This document shows, one piece after another, positions 45,716 to 54,599 of a stretch of DNA of 64,000 bases. How positions within the stretch are numbered: position 1 is the stretch's first letter; each line of letters starts with the position of its first letter. The notes under the pieces were generated by a model, which worked only from the letters and a program-made list of their open reading frames with translations, did not search any database and was not told where the DNA came from. This DNA comes from Acidimicrobiales bacterium (GTDB lineage: Bacteria; Actinomycetota; Acidimicrobiia; Acidimicrobiales; Poriferisodalaceae). Made by a program: the position numbers and the translations under genes. Where the stretch lies: positions 1-64,000 of the forward strand of contig JAAZYR010000004.1 of the NCBI GenBank assembly GCA_014239555.1, given 5' to 3'.

Positions 45716-46462
45716 GTGGCGAAGCCCTTAACGTCTTCTAGTCATGATCGCGAATGGTTATCGTTCGAAGATCCCGGTGAACACCGGACTTGGTTATTCG
45801 ATATCACTTTCCTCGCGAGTAACTGGACTTGCATCTACGGGGCAGGTTGCCCAGGCATTGCGTCAGAACCCGCTCCTGATCGACAACTGGGCTGCTGCAC
45901 CCATGGTGCTTACATTTCCGATGCCGAAGACCTCGAACACGTGCGGAATCAGATCGACAGGTTGACAGGTGACCTATGGCAATACCGTGATGCAGCCGAA
46001 AGTCTTGGCGGCGGCTTGTGGCAAGACGATGCGGGTTGGTGGCGTACACGTGTGGTGGATGGAGCCTGTATTTTTCAAAATCGGCCAGAGCACCCCAACG
46101 GTGCCGGTTGCGCATTCCATCATCTCGCAATTGAAACCGATTCTCGACCTATGGAAACCAAACCAGAAATTTGCTGGCAGGCACCACTTCGTCGCGAAGA
46201 TCACGAAACGGTGACAGGACACATATACACGATGGTGCGCGAATGGGAACGGCGCGACTGGGGCGGCGAAGAGACTGACGTGTGGTGGTGGTGTACAAGT
46301 GAGGATCAAGCTCACGTCGGCGAGTTCCCCGTCTACCTTCAGATGGAGCAGGAACTCTCTTCTATTTGCGGACCAGTTGTGTACAGCTGGTTACGCGCTG
46401 AACTCGACGAACGGCGGAGTCGGAGCTCGTTATTGCCGCACCCCACCGTCAGGCGACGCTAA
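45716..46462 (+). CDS. Cysteine-rich conserved hypothetical protein, likely metal-binding
   Basis: 248 residues with nine cysteines, many in conserved-looking clusters: WTCIYGAGCPG (Cys39, Cys45), LGCCTHGAY (Cys60, Cys61), GACIFQNRP and NGAGCAFHH. It also carries many tryptophans (GGLWQDDAGWWR, WWWCTS). The CxxxxxC...CC...C pattern resembles Fe/Zn-chelating YkgJ/DUF3109-type proteins, but the match is loose. Start GTG. It is divergent from glcD with 25 bp between the starts and converges with the acidic protein downstream. Confidence 0.7.
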   Translation: MAKPLTSSSHDREWLSFEDPGEHRTWLFDITFLASNWTCIYGAGCPGIASEPAPDRQLGCCTHGAYISDAEDLEHVRNQIDRLTGDLWQYRDAAESLGGGLWQDDAGWWRTRVVDGACIFQNRPEHPNGAGCAFHHLAIETDSRPMETKPEICWQAPLRREDHETVTGHIYTMVREWERRDWGGEETDVWWWCTSEDQAHVGEFPVYLQMEQELSSICGPVVYSWLRAELDERRSRSSLLPHPTVRRR

Positions 46463-46472
46463 TTTCGCTGAC

Positions 46473-46811
46473 TTAGGCTTTCTCTTCATCACTTTCGTCG
46501 AAGTCTGCGTACTTCGCAGCCAATTCGGAGTAGTCATCGTACTTCTCGGCCAAGTCCCCATATTGGTCATCCGGATCGTCTTCTTTGTCTTTAGAAAACA
46601 GATCGGGTTCTTCGAAATCAAAGTCTTCCACGGTAAAAGAAGCTTCGGCATTTTCCCGTTGGAATTTGCGCGCCTCTTCGTACCGGCGATGACGACCCTT
46701 CTTCACGGATGGCTCCTCGTCTCCAAATCGCCTTCTTCGTAGCGCAACAACTGAGTCAGCCACCTGAATCAACGCACTGCGACCCCTCCGTTCTATCAGA
46801 TTTACGCGCAA
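46473..46811 (-). CDS. Hypothetical protein with acidic repetitive C-terminus
   Basis: Up to 112 residues. The front is basic (ALRRRRFGDEEPSVKKGRHR); the rest is strongly acidic with two related units, YGDLAEKYDDY and SELAAKYADF, ending in DESDEEKA. It is probably disordered. The frame begins at TTG; a GTG about 17 codons later is an alternative, and neither has a clear ribosome site. It lies 36 bp after the rnd stop and may be the end of that operon. Not recognised. Confidence 0.5.
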   Translation of the reverse strand: MRVNLIERRGRSALIQVADSVVALRRRRFGDEEPSVKKGRHRRYEEARKFQRENAEASFTVEDFDFEEPDLFSKDKEDDPDDQYGDLAEKYDDYSELAAKYADFDESDEEKA

Positions 46812-46847
46812 GAATTTGAGTCCAAAGCGGTCGAATTTTCGTTTATT

Positions 46848-48089
46848 TTAATTTTCTCGCTGAAATCGGGGCTCGAGAACCAGCCCGCCACGGGGGTCGA
46901 ACGCCACGGCGGCTCGCCCCGTCACAAGATCCTGGATGCGGCTCCCCACCAGATCTGCTCGCCATCCCTCAGACAGTCGAGCCTTTTCGGAGCCTCTCAA
47001 TAAGTCAATGATGTCTGCCCGGGTGGCAAGTAACGCTGGGTCAAGTGCCTCATCTTTAGCTACTTGAGATACCCAAGCCGATACCAGGGATACCGCAGCT
47101 CGGAGTTCTTTATCTAGTTTGGGTCCCTCTTCAATACCGAGTGTAGGAACGTCCTCAGAAGCTCGGATTAATCCGTCGGCTACTACAGAAAGTATTTCCT
47201 CAGCTGCCCGGTCTTTCATGTATCGGCCGTCTAAACCTCGCACTCCCTTTAAGTCCTGAGAGTTTTTCGGAGCGCGCTGCGCAACTCCTACCAGAGCCAG
47301 GTCCGAGAGAATAAACCGGGTCGGCAGATCTTTGTTCTGCGCAGTTCGCTCTCGCCATTCGGCCAGCACCGACGCGACGCAACGCGCCTGGCCTCGGAGA
47401 TGACGCGCCTCTTTAATTCGAGTCCATGCGAGCTCGACTGGCAACGTTGGCTTTGTGTACCAATTCCGTGGGTCCGATTCATTTGTGGCCCATGTCAGGC
47501 GTCCTCGTTGTTCAAGGTCGGCGATTAAACGATCATGCAGATCAAAGAGGTATCGCACGTCGCTAGCTGCATAGTCTCGTTGGGTGGGTCGCAGAGGCCG
47601 TTCAAACCAATCGGTCAACCGGTCACCTTTGGGTAAGCGATGGCCGACGTATCTCTCAACGAGTGAAGCCAGCGATGGCGTCGACATACCAACGAAACCA
47701 GCAGCGATTTGAGTGTCAAACAAATAGCGTGGAATAACACCACACGCTCTTTCCAACACTTCAAGGTCTTGCGACGACGCGTGCATAACCCAAATAACGT
47801 CACTATCCAGCACTGCCGATAACGGTTCGAGATCGACTTCTAAGGGGTCAACGAGAAAAATGTTTTCTTCGATCGCTATCTGTAGAAGCGCAACCCTTGG
47901 CCAATATGTTCGTTCCCGATGAAACTCCGTGTCAACTGCTATTCGCTTTGCTGGTAAAGCAAGGGAGACTAAGTCGTTGAAGGCATCTTGATTGTCGATC
48001 CATTCGTAACCGATCGCTTCTGAACCTGACGTGGACACAGATTGAGGTGAAGAAAGTTGGCCATCTAATCGGCGACGACGAAGAGTCAC
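46848..48089 (-). CDS. rnd: Ribonuclease D
   Basis: 413 residues. The 3'-5' exonuclease domain carries the DEDDy residues: IAVDTEFHRERTY (Asp, Glu), ASSQDLEVL (Asp) and RDYAASDVRYL (Tyr, Asp). An HRDC domain follows (KDLPTRFILSD, then LKGVRGLDGRYM), and the C-terminus extends about 100 residues. It matures the 3' ends of structured RNAs. The GTG start overlaps the rhodanese stop (GTGA). Confidence 0.93.
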   Translation of the reverse strand: MTLRRRRLDGQLSSPQSVSTSGSEAIGYEWIDNQDAFNDLVSLALPAKRIAVDTEFHRERTYWPRVALLQIAIEENIFLVDPLEVDLEPLSAVLDSDVIWVMHASSQDLEVLERACGVIPRYLFDTQIAAGFVGMSTPSLASLVERYVGHRLPKGDRLTDWFERPLRPTQRDYAASDVRYLFDLHDRLIADLEQRGRLTWATNESDPRNWYTKPTLPVELAWTRIKEARHLRGQARCVASVLAEWRERTAQNKDLPTRFILSDLALVGVAQRAPKNSQDLKGVRGLDGRYMKDRAAEEILSVVADGLIRASEDVPTLGIEEGPKLDKELRAAVSLVSAWVSQVAKDEALDPALLATRADIIDLLRGSEKARLSEGWRADLVGSRIQDLVTGRAAVAFDPRGGLVLEPRFQREN

Positions 48090-48403
48090 TCGGATCCCGA
48101 GTCGATTTCTCGACCCGATTCGATCCAGGCAAGTGTTCCGCCCGTAACGTTGACCGCATCAATACCGCGCATGCGGAGGAATTCGCAGGCGTCTGCACTT
48201 CTCCCCCCGCTTTTACAGATCACGTACGTTCTTCCATTAGTGGGGATTTCGTTTAACCGCTCGACTACTTCACCCAGAGGAATCAGTTTCCCTCCCGGGA
48301 CCCTCGCGTCCTGCCATTCTTCGACTTCTCGCACATCTAGGAGCATGGCTCCTGCGGCGAGTTCTGGGGCTAACTCGTCGACGCTAATCTCGGGGAGTTC
48401 CAT
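48086..48403 (-). CDS. Rhodanese-like domain protein
   Basis: About 105 residues from an ATG with AAAGGTAATCG upstream. It is a single rhodanese domain: LLDVREVEEWQDARVPGG, PLGEVVERLNEIP and the active-site loop CKSGGRS with its Cys, able to carry a persulfide. It lies between mobA and rnd in a minus-strand run. A role in sulfur transfer, possibly for molybdopterin or tRNA thiolation, is plausible from the mobA neighbour but unproven. Confidence 0.9.
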   Translation of the reverse strand: MELPEISVDELAPELAAGAMLLDVREVEEWQDARVPGGKLIPLGEVVERLNEIPTNGRTYVICKSGGRSADACEFLRMRGIDAVNVTGGTLAWIESGREIDSGSE

Positions 48404-48454
48404 TCGATTACCTTTCGCGGTCACAGGATACGTGTTTACCGTGGCGCTCTATAG

Positions 48455-49000
48455 CTAAAATTTCGAAAATAGGGCCTGGAAATCCTCCGGAGTGTTCACA
48501 TTTTGTACGTTCTCGGGCGACACGTTGACAGTGCAATAGTCCGCTGCGTTGAGCACCATCTTTGGGCCACGCGCCCCTTTGCTGTAACCAAGTTTTAAGA
48601 GCTCCAACGATTCTTCTTTGTACAGGCCGATCAGCGGTTCCAAACGCTCGCTGTGTGCCAGCACGACTGGCTCTTCAGCTGCTGTAGCGGTTGAAATAAT
48701 TTTCCGTAATAGTTGGGATGACACCATAGGGACGTCGCATGGGCACACAAGAAGTGTGCCGTACTGTTCAAGTGCGCCAATTATGGCGCCGAGAGGTCCG
48801 CCACCTGGCTCGCTGTCAGCCAGCACCGGCAATTGCAGATCGGGGCGGTCGCCCAAGGCAACGACGGTTTTCGCGCCGGCTTCTTTCATCGCATCTACAA
48901 CCCACTGAATCATGGGGCGACCTCTAAGGTCGAGGGTGGCCTTGTCGCGACCCATGCGACTTGATGCTCCCCCGCACAGCACTGCCCCGGTAACCCTCAT
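48455..49000 (-). CDS. mobA: Molybdenum cofactor guanylyltransferase MobA
   Basis: 181 residues, a nucleotidyltransferase of the MobA type. It has the GTP-binding LCGGASSRMGRDKATLDLRG, the middle GGGPLGAIIGALEQYG and the metal-binding VCPCDVPMV. It links GMP to molybdopterin to give the bis-MGD cofactor of DMSO-reductase-type enzymes, so the cell is expected to make such an enzyme. It overlaps the DUF3151 gene by ATGA. Confidence 0.9.
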   Translation of the reverse strand: MRVTGAVLCGGASSRMGRDKATLDLRGRPMIQWVVDAMKEAGAKTVVALGDRPDLQLPVLADSEPGGGPLGAIIGALEQYGTLLVCPCDVPMVSSQLLRKIISTATAAEEPVVLAHSERLEPLIGLYKEESLELLKLGYSKGARGPKMVLNAADYCTVNVSPENVQNVNTPEDFQALFSKF

Positions 49001-49437
49001 TCGTCGTCAGGCACTCCCGACGGGTCAAGTTGCATTAAGAACTGGGCACATCGTTCTTGTTCGTCGATTTCCCCAATAGCGGCAGCAGCGCGGTGAAGGC
49101 CTAATAGTGAACGCAGAAATCCGTGATTCGTTGCTTCTGACCACCGGACGTAACCACTTCCCTTCCACCCAGCAGCGCGTAACGTATCTAATCCTCGGTG
49201 ATAGCCCACTCGGAAGTAGGCGTACGCCTCCACTGGCCCACTGGCCAATTGACCCATGGCCACCCAACCATCCAAGAACCGTGGCCATCGCGCAACGATT
49301 TCCGCGACACGGTGTTTCTGATCTGGTGCGGGAGCTGCGAGCGCCTCAGACAAGGCACTCAATGCTTCAGCGTCATAGGGGCCGATGATCGTCTCTGGTG
49401 GACCTGTTGGTGTCAGATGAATGGAATGCTCAGACAT
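48997..49437 (-). CDS. DUF3151 family protein
   Basis: 146 residues, matching the actinobacterial DUF3151 family. Landmarks are ARWPRFLDGWVAMGQLA, EAYAYFRVGYHRGLDTLR, AGWKGSGYVRW, and the end LLGLHRAAAAIGEIDEQERC through FLMQLDP. It is predicted all-helical, TPR-like, and cytoplasmic. Function is unknown. It is followed by mobA with a 4-bp overlap and preceded by the hydrolase gene after 25 bp. Confidence 0.88.
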   Translation of the reverse strand: MSEHSIHLTPTGPPETIIGPYDAEALSALSEALAAPAPDQKHRVAEIVARWPRFLDGWVAMGQLASGPVEAYAYFRVGYHRGLDTLRAAGWKGSGYVRWSEATNHGFLRSLLGLHRAAAAIGEIDEQERCAQFLMQLDPSGVPDDE

Positions 49438-49462
49438 ACGGTGACTTTAGCGATGACATCTA

Positions 49463-50221
49463 CTAATTGGTGATCCCTGCCTCAGTAACTGCTAAATGGA
49501 TGAGGCCAGCCACAGCTTCGGGGTGCGTCATAGGCGCAGCGTGACCTGCTCCATCGATGGTAACCAGGCGCGAATTTTGTCCTTCCTTGGCTGTGACTGA
49601 CGCGGCGCGTTGTGCACGATCACCGGATCGTTGACCAACACCAACAATCAACGGAATGTCGATTTCTTGTGCGTCATAGCGGCGTGTCACCTGCGCGTGA
49701 AGTTCTTCGACCATCAACGTTCCCTCGGAGCGTCGCCGTTGCTGCACCACTTCGGGTAGCTTTTCCCATCGGTCGTCGCCGATCACGCGCCGTGTAAAAT
49801 GTTCTGCTGCGTCCCCGGGGTTTACATCATCCGGAGGTGGCGCCGGCCACCACTCTTCCCAAGCTCTCGGCGCCTCGAAGGTCACAACCGCTCTCAGTGC
49901 AGAGTTTCGTTGCGTTGCCAAAGCGAGTGCGATGACGCCTCCGTAACTATGACCGAACACGACAGTGGGCTTATCCCCAATGACCGCAGACAAGTCATCG
50001 ATTTGCTGAGTAAACGATTCGGTTGCTGGCGCGTCTGCCGAGCGACCATAGCCTCGCCGGTCGTATCTAATTACCTCATACTGTTTGAGACGTCGCGCAA
50101 TGCGAATCATTCCAGCTGCTCGGTCTATGGCACCATGGACCAAAACAATTTGAAAAGCGGAGCCGTTCTGGTTATTTCCATACACGGCTAGTCCGCCGAC
50201 TTTTTGCTGGTAGGGACCCAC
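49463..50221 (-). CDS. Alpha/beta hydrolase
   Basis: 252 residues of the alpha/beta-hydrolase fold. The oxyanion-hole region is VLVHGAIDRAAG, the nucleophile elbow is GHSYGG (Ser), DRRGYGRSAD is the classic turn, and the late His is in DGAGHAAPMTHP. Substrate unknown; esters, lactones or epoxides are all possible. It begins 3 bp after the pyk stop, so it is cotranscribed with pyruvate kinase. Confidence 0.88.
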   Translation of the reverse strand: MGPYQQKVGGLAVYGNNQNGSAFQIVLVHGAIDRAAGMIRIARRLKQYEVIRYDRRGYGRSADAPATESFTQQIDDLSAVIGDKPTVVFGHSYGGVIALALATQRNSALRAVVTFEAPRAWEEWWPAPPPDDVNPGDAAEHFTRRVIGDDRWEKLPEVVQQRRRSEGTLMVEELHAQVTRRYDAQEIDIPLIVGVGQRSGDRAQRAASVTAKEGQNSRLVTIDGAGHAAPMTHPEAVAGLIHLAVTEAGITN

Positions 50222-50224
50222 GAA

Positions 50225-51658
50225 TCAAGGGACTCGCAGAACCCTGAGGGTGTCGGTTGCGTGGGTTTCGGCACTAGAGCCAGAGACAACGACGACGGTG
50301 TCACCAGAGCGAACTACCCCCACTCTTGCAGCGCTATCTACTGCCTCTTTCGCCGTCGCAGCTGGGGTCGATTGCTCGTCGAAGATTAGAGGTCGAGTTC
50401 CCCATGACAGAGACAGCTGGTTCGCCGTGCGATCGTCGAAAGTCATACCAAACAAGGGGACCGTCGGCCGGAAACGCGCGACGCTGCGCACGGTGAACCC
50501 TGAACGACTCAAACAAATGATTGCATCTGCATCTGTCTCAGTAGCGGTTCGAGCAGCCGCCATGGTCAGGGCATCGGTCACCCGTAGGTACGCAGCAGCG
50601 GACTTCGAACGACGTCGAAGCGCCTGTATCCGTTCCGCCCAAGCTTCGTAGTTAAACTTTTCATCCGCGCGCGCGGTGATGGTGGCCATTGTTTTCACCG
50701 CGTTGATCGGGTCTCGACCGATTGCGGTCTCGCCGCTAAGCATCACGGCGGACGTGCCATCAAAGACGGCATTCGCTATGTCAGATGCTTCAGCTCGGGT
50801 CGGTGTGGGAGCAGAAACCATGGATTCAAGCATCTGCGTTGCCGTGATGGCGGGCCGACCAAGTGCTATGCACTCCTGGATAATGTGTTTTTGGAGGTGA
50901 GGCAGCTCTTCGATATCGGCCTCGGAGCCCAAATCTCCCCGCGCGACCATCACCGCACCTGAAGCTTCAATTATTCCTTCAAGATTTTGGACGGCCGCTT
51001 TGGTCTCGACTTTCGCGATAACCAACGGACCTCTGGGCGCAGGCTCAACCCCAAGCCGGCGGATATCGTGCGCCGAACGAACGAAGGACACCGCGACCAT
51101 ATCCGTCCCTAACTCGACAAAAGTGTCTAGCAACGACAGATCTTCATCTGTCGGTGAAGTGAGACGAAGTCGATCCGACGGAACATGCAGTCCTGGTCTG
51201 CCCTCAAGTTTTCCACCGTGTAAGACACGAGCCTTCAGCCGGTCTCCTTCGCGGCTTTCGATAATTAGGATGACTTTCCCGTCTGCAAATGAGAGCGTGT
51301 CGCCCAGTTGCACGTCATTGATCAGGTCGGGATAATCGACGTTTATGAGGTCCCCCGAACTTTCTGACCCATCAACCCCTAAAGATATTTGCGTGTCTTC
51401 TACGAGCTCAAAGCCTCCGTCGGTGAAGGGAGCGCATCGAATTTTGGGGCCCGGTAGATCAACAACGATTCCGACATGGCGACCGAGGTCGGCCGCAACA
51501 GCCCTCACCGTATGGAACTTCTGTACCTGCTCGTCGAGCGTGCCATGAGCTAGTCCGATGCGAGCAACATCCATTCCTGCTTCGATCATTCTTCGCAAAG
51601 TCGGACCGTCCTGCGATGCAGGACCGATTGTCGCGATGATTTTGGTACGTCGTGCCAT
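50225..51658 (-). CDS. pyk: Pyruvate kinase with altered potassium-site motif
   Basis: About 477 residues from an ATG with GGAG just upstream (a GTG three codons earlier is an alternative). The catalytic elements are present: Arg of VARIG, KVETKAAVQN, VMVARGDLG and AITATQMLESM. The normally invariant RxNFSHG reads RIGLAHG, and DLPGPKIR has Lys where K+-dependent enzymes have Glu (GPEIR), the mark of K+-independent forms. It makes pyruvate and ATP from phosphoenolpyruvate and ADP. First gene of a long minus-strand operon. Confidence 0.93.
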   Translation of the reverse strand: MARRTKIIATIGPASQDGPTLRRMIEAGMDVARIGLAHGTLDEQVQKFHTVRAVAADLGRHVGIVVDLPGPKIRCAPFTDGGFELVEDTQISLGVDGSESSGDLINVDYPDLINDVQLGDTLSFADGKVILIIESREGDRLKARVLHGGKLEGRPGLHVPSDRLRLTSPTDEDLSLLDTFVELGTDMVAVSFVRSAHDIRRLGVEPAPRGPLVIAKVETKAAVQNLEGIIEASGAVMVARGDLGSEADIEELPHLQKHIIQECIALGRPAITATQMLESMVSAPTPTRAEASDIANAVFDGTSAVMLSGETAIGRDPINAVKTMATITARADEKFNYEAWAERIQALRRRSKSAAAYLRVTDALTMAAARTATETDADAIICLSRSGFTVRSVARFRPTVPLFGMTFDDRTANQLSLSWGTRPLIFDEQSTPAATAKEAVDSAARVGVVRSGDTVVVVSGSSAETHATDTLRVLRVP

Positions 51659-51776
51659 CTGCTCCACGGTACCGAGACCTAAGAAAAAGACCAGAGAGAT
51701 TTCTCAGTGTTCACCCGATCGTCAACAGCGCTTCTTAAGCCACTTTGGGGCTCCGAACCTTCTAAGGTCATCTCAC

Positions 51777-52397
51777 GTGGAATTGATACTTGTACGACAC
51801 GCCCGTCCTGAGCACATCGAAACGAGTGATGGAAGCCCTGCGGATCCTCCTTTGGCCGAGATCGGACACCAGCAGGCGGCCGCGGTTGCTCGCTGGCTAA
51901 GCGAAGAACAGATTGATTTTCTGTATAGCAGTCCGATGCGCCGAGCCCGCCAAACAGCGATGCCGTTAGAAGAACTTTGTGGCCTGGTAGTAAACGTTCG
52001 TGAGGAGATCAGCGAGTTTGACCGTGATTCAAGTGCCTATGTGCCAATGGAAGTACTCAAAGAAATCAATCGACCGGCGTGGGAGCGTTTTGCGTCAGGC
52101 AAAATGTCAGAGTCTTTTCATTCGTTAACGGTCTGGTTTTCAGGTGTCGTGGCAGCTTTGGAGGAAATCGTCGAAGGGCACGGCGGCCAACGGGTGGCAG
52201 TCGTATGTCACGGCGGAGTCATTAACGCCTATTTGGCTCACTGCCTCAATTTTGATTCGGATGCTTTCATGAAATTCGACGTCGACTACAGCTCAGTGAC
52301 ACGCGTTTTAGCCTCAAGCCGAGGCCACCGCAGCGTTAGAAGCGTTAACGAAACCACCCACTTTCGGGGTTCGCCTCACCTCTCGATCCGCGACTAA
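51777..52397 (+). CDS. Histidine phosphatase (phosphoglycerate-mutase-like) family protein
   Basis: 206 residues from a GTG that places ELILVRHARPEH at the N-terminus. RHA contains the phospho-accepting His; YSSPMRRARQTA carries the next Arg, and VAVVCHGGVINAYLAH the second catalytic His. The branch includes broad-specificity phosphatases and mutases, and the substrate is not determinable. The open frame extends upstream across the pyk promoter but lacks protein character there. It converges with the acyl-CoA dehydrogenase gene. Confidence 0.88.
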   Translation: MELILVRHARPEHIETSDGSPADPPLAEIGHQQAAAVARWLSEEQIDFLYSSPMRRARQTAMPLEELCGLVVNVREEISEFDRDSSAYVPMEVLKEINRPAWERFASGKMSESFHSLTVWFSGVVAALEEIVEGHGGQRVAVVCHGGVINAYLAHCLNFDSDAFMKFDVDYSSVTRVLASSRGHRSVRSVNETTHFRGSPHLSIRD

Positions 52398-52417
52398 CGG
52401 CCGCCATATTCGCTGGA

Positions 52418-53614
52418 TCAGTTATTTGGAACTTCAGTAAACGGAAGTTCCTTGTCGGTGCGAACATCGCCAGGGAGACCCAATACTCGCTCGCCTAAAA
52501 TATTTCGCATTACTTCGGACGTTCCGCCCTCAATTGAGTTAGCTCTTGAACGCAAGAAATGTTTCTGAACACTCCCGTGGGTATTGGTAGTTCTATCTAC
52601 CGTTTGATCTTTGGTTCGATTGGGATCGTAGAGCATTCCTTGGGGGCCCAATAACTCCATATTGAATTCGCGTATGTCCTTGTTATTTTCCGCAAAAGCA
52701 AGTTTCCCTGTAGCACCTTCTGGGCCGGGAACGCCTTTCCCTCTATTCTGACTGGCCCGAATATTCGTTAAACGGGTGACTTCTGATTTACTCCATAAGC
52801 GCATCAGACGGTCTTGGGTGGCGAGGTCTTTGCGGTGCTCCGCTATCGCACCCCACAGTCGAACTGATTCGGCGATAGGCCCTGAACCGCGAGGCGCCTG
52901 TCCCCCACCAATCGCTACTCTCTCATTCATCAACGTGGTGAGCGCTACTCGCCAACCATCACCGATTTCTCCCAGCCGCTCAGCATCAGGAATGCGCGCA
53001 TCCGTGAAGTACACCTCGTTAAATTCCGCTTCGCCGGTCATCTGACGCAAGGGCCGAACATCGACTCCCTCTTGCTTCATATCAACGACGAAATAAGACA
53101 ACCCTTTGTGTTTCGGTGCCTCGGGGTCAGTTCGGGTCACTAAACATCCCCATCGCGACACGTGTGCCAAGCTCGTCCAAACTTTCTGTCCATTGACTAC
53201 CCATTCATCGCCGTCTCGTACCGCTTGACTAGTAAGACCTGCTACGTCGCTCCCTGCCGATGGCTCAGAGAACAGTTGACACCAGATTTCCTCCGCACTG
53301 AAGAGCGGACGTAGATAGCGGTTCTTTTGCGCTTCGCTCCCGTGGGTATACACCGTTGGCCCACACATGCCGTACCCAATCGGGTTGAAGGGCCAGCACA
53401 TCGGAGCGCCAACGTCGGCCAATTGTGCGTTGACTCGACTCTGGAGTTTCGGGGCTACACCCAGCCCGCCACACCCCTCGTCGAAATGCACCCAAGCAAG
53501 ACCTACATCAAACTGTGCTTCAAGGAATTCAACGCGTCCACCAGCGGGGTCGTGCTCCTTCAGTAATTGCTGGACCAGACCGTCAAGATGCTTTTCTTCC
53601 GTTGCAAGCGTCAT
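52418..53614 (-). CDS. Acyl-CoA dehydrogenase
   Basis: 398 residues from an ATG preceded by a perfect GGAGGATTA ribosome site, which rules out upstream starts. The FAD/acyl-CoA dehydrogenase fold shows CQLFSEPSAGSDVAGL, VNGQKVWTSLAH and the C-terminal SIEGGTSEVMRNILGERVLG, where the Glu of the IEGGT segment sits at the usual base position. It makes an enoyl-CoA from an acyl-CoA, passing electrons to ETF. SirB1-like gene upstream (137-bp gap). Confidence 0.93.
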   Translation of the reverse strand: MTLATEEKHLDGLVQQLLKEHDPAGGRVEFLEAQFDVGLAWVHFDEGCGGLGVAPKLQSRVNAQLADVGAPMCWPFNPIGYGMCGPTVYTHGSEAQKNRYLRPLFSAEEIWCQLFSEPSAGSDVAGLTSQAVRDGDEWVVNGQKVWTSLAHVSRWGCLVTRTDPEAPKHKGLSYFVVDMKQEGVDVRPLRQMTGEAEFNEVYFTDARIPDAERLGEIGDGWRVALTTLMNERVAIGGGQAPRGSGPIAESVRLWGAIAEHRKDLATQDRLMRLWSKSEVTRLTNIRASQNRGKGVPGPEGATGKLAFAENNKDIREFNMELLGPQGMLYDPNRTKDQTVDRTTNTHGSVQKHFLRSRANSIEGGTSEVMRNILGERVLGLPGDVRTDKELPFTEVPNN

Positions 53615-53751
53615 TAATCCTCCTGTAGCGCCACCATAGCTCTGCTTCGGAATTCTCTGATGACCGGGAGCAATCTCCGATCGAATTGTGATCTTTTGAT
53701 CATCTGTCTTCGGGCGGGAACTAGTGGCTGAGTCGCAGCGCGGTTCCAGCC

Positions 53752-54540
53752 TTAGTTCAAACGCGCCCACAGGTGAGTGGCTCTGGTTCTCATTTGCTCG
53801 GCATCCGTTCCGCTGTACCGGTCCGCTGCGTTGTCGAGGTGTCGGGCTGCTTCATCGGTTCTACCTAGCGCGTCTAGCGCTGAAGCGAGACGGTGAAATT
53901 CATCTATAGGGCAGTCATCAAGGCAGACCAGCAATTCAAGAACTGCCGTTAACTCTGAGACACCCTGATCTTTTAAATAGATCATCCGAAGGTTGTTGAG
54001 CATGCGCAAAATAATGACCTCAGGGGTCGTCTCGCTCAAAAATTCTGTTCGGAATTCTTGTCCTGGGTGGAGCGTTAAGAAAATATCCCGAGCGGCTGAT
54101 TCGTCAATGATCTTGCCCTCAAATGGATCAACAAATACTCCCTCAGCCTCTCTATGCCCCACTAGAAAGTGTCCAGGCATACCCACACCAAAGAGAGGGA
54201 CGCCACATCGACGAGCCACTTCGATGGTAACGATCGCTAAGGAAATAGGTATGCCCCGTCTACGTTGAAGTACCTGGTCAATGTAGCTATTCGCCGGGTT
54301 GTAATAATCGTCCTTCTCCCCTCCGAATCCTTGTTCTTGGAACAAGAACTGAATAACCCCGGGAAGTGTGTGGTCAGAAATTTCCGCGGCGAGACGATCG
54401 ATCTTTGTTAACTCCGCTTCGACATCCATAGGCGTTTGCCCACAGTGGGCACCAATGGACAATGCGGCGATATCGAGCCGTAGAGGCGATTCACTCAAGG
54501 CGTCTTGAAAACGTTGGAGAGGCGGAAAAGAGGAAGTCAC
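53752..54540 (-). CDS. SirB1-family transglutaminase-like / TPR protein
   Basis: 262 residues. The N-terminal two-thirds matches the SirB1/transglutaminase-like family (NPANSYIDQVLQRRRGIPIS, GVGMPGHFLVGHRE, VFVDPFEGKII); the C-terminal 80 residues form TPR-like helices (YLKDQGVSELTAVLELL and RLASALDALGRTDEAARHLD). A cysteine protease-type catalytic site is not evident beyond the His of GHFLVGH. Function is unknown in bacteria. ATG start. Confidence 0.88.
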   Translation of the reverse strand: MTSSFPPLQRFQDALSESPLRLDIAALSIGAHCGQTPMDVEAELTKIDRLAAEISDHTLPGVIQFLFQEQGFGGEKDDYYNPANSYIDQVLQRRRGIPISLAIVTIEVARRCGVPLFGVGMPGHFLVGHREAEGVFVDPFEGKIIDESAARDIFLTLHPGQEFRTEFLSETTPEVIILRMLNNLRMIYLKDQGVSELTAVLELLVCLDDCPIDEFHRLASALDALGRTDEAARHLDNAADRYSGTDAEQMRTRATHLWARLN

Positions 54541-54599
54541 TAGACGCGGAGAGTAGCTCGGCTATCCAAGGAAGCGGTGAACCGCGATACTAACTACCC

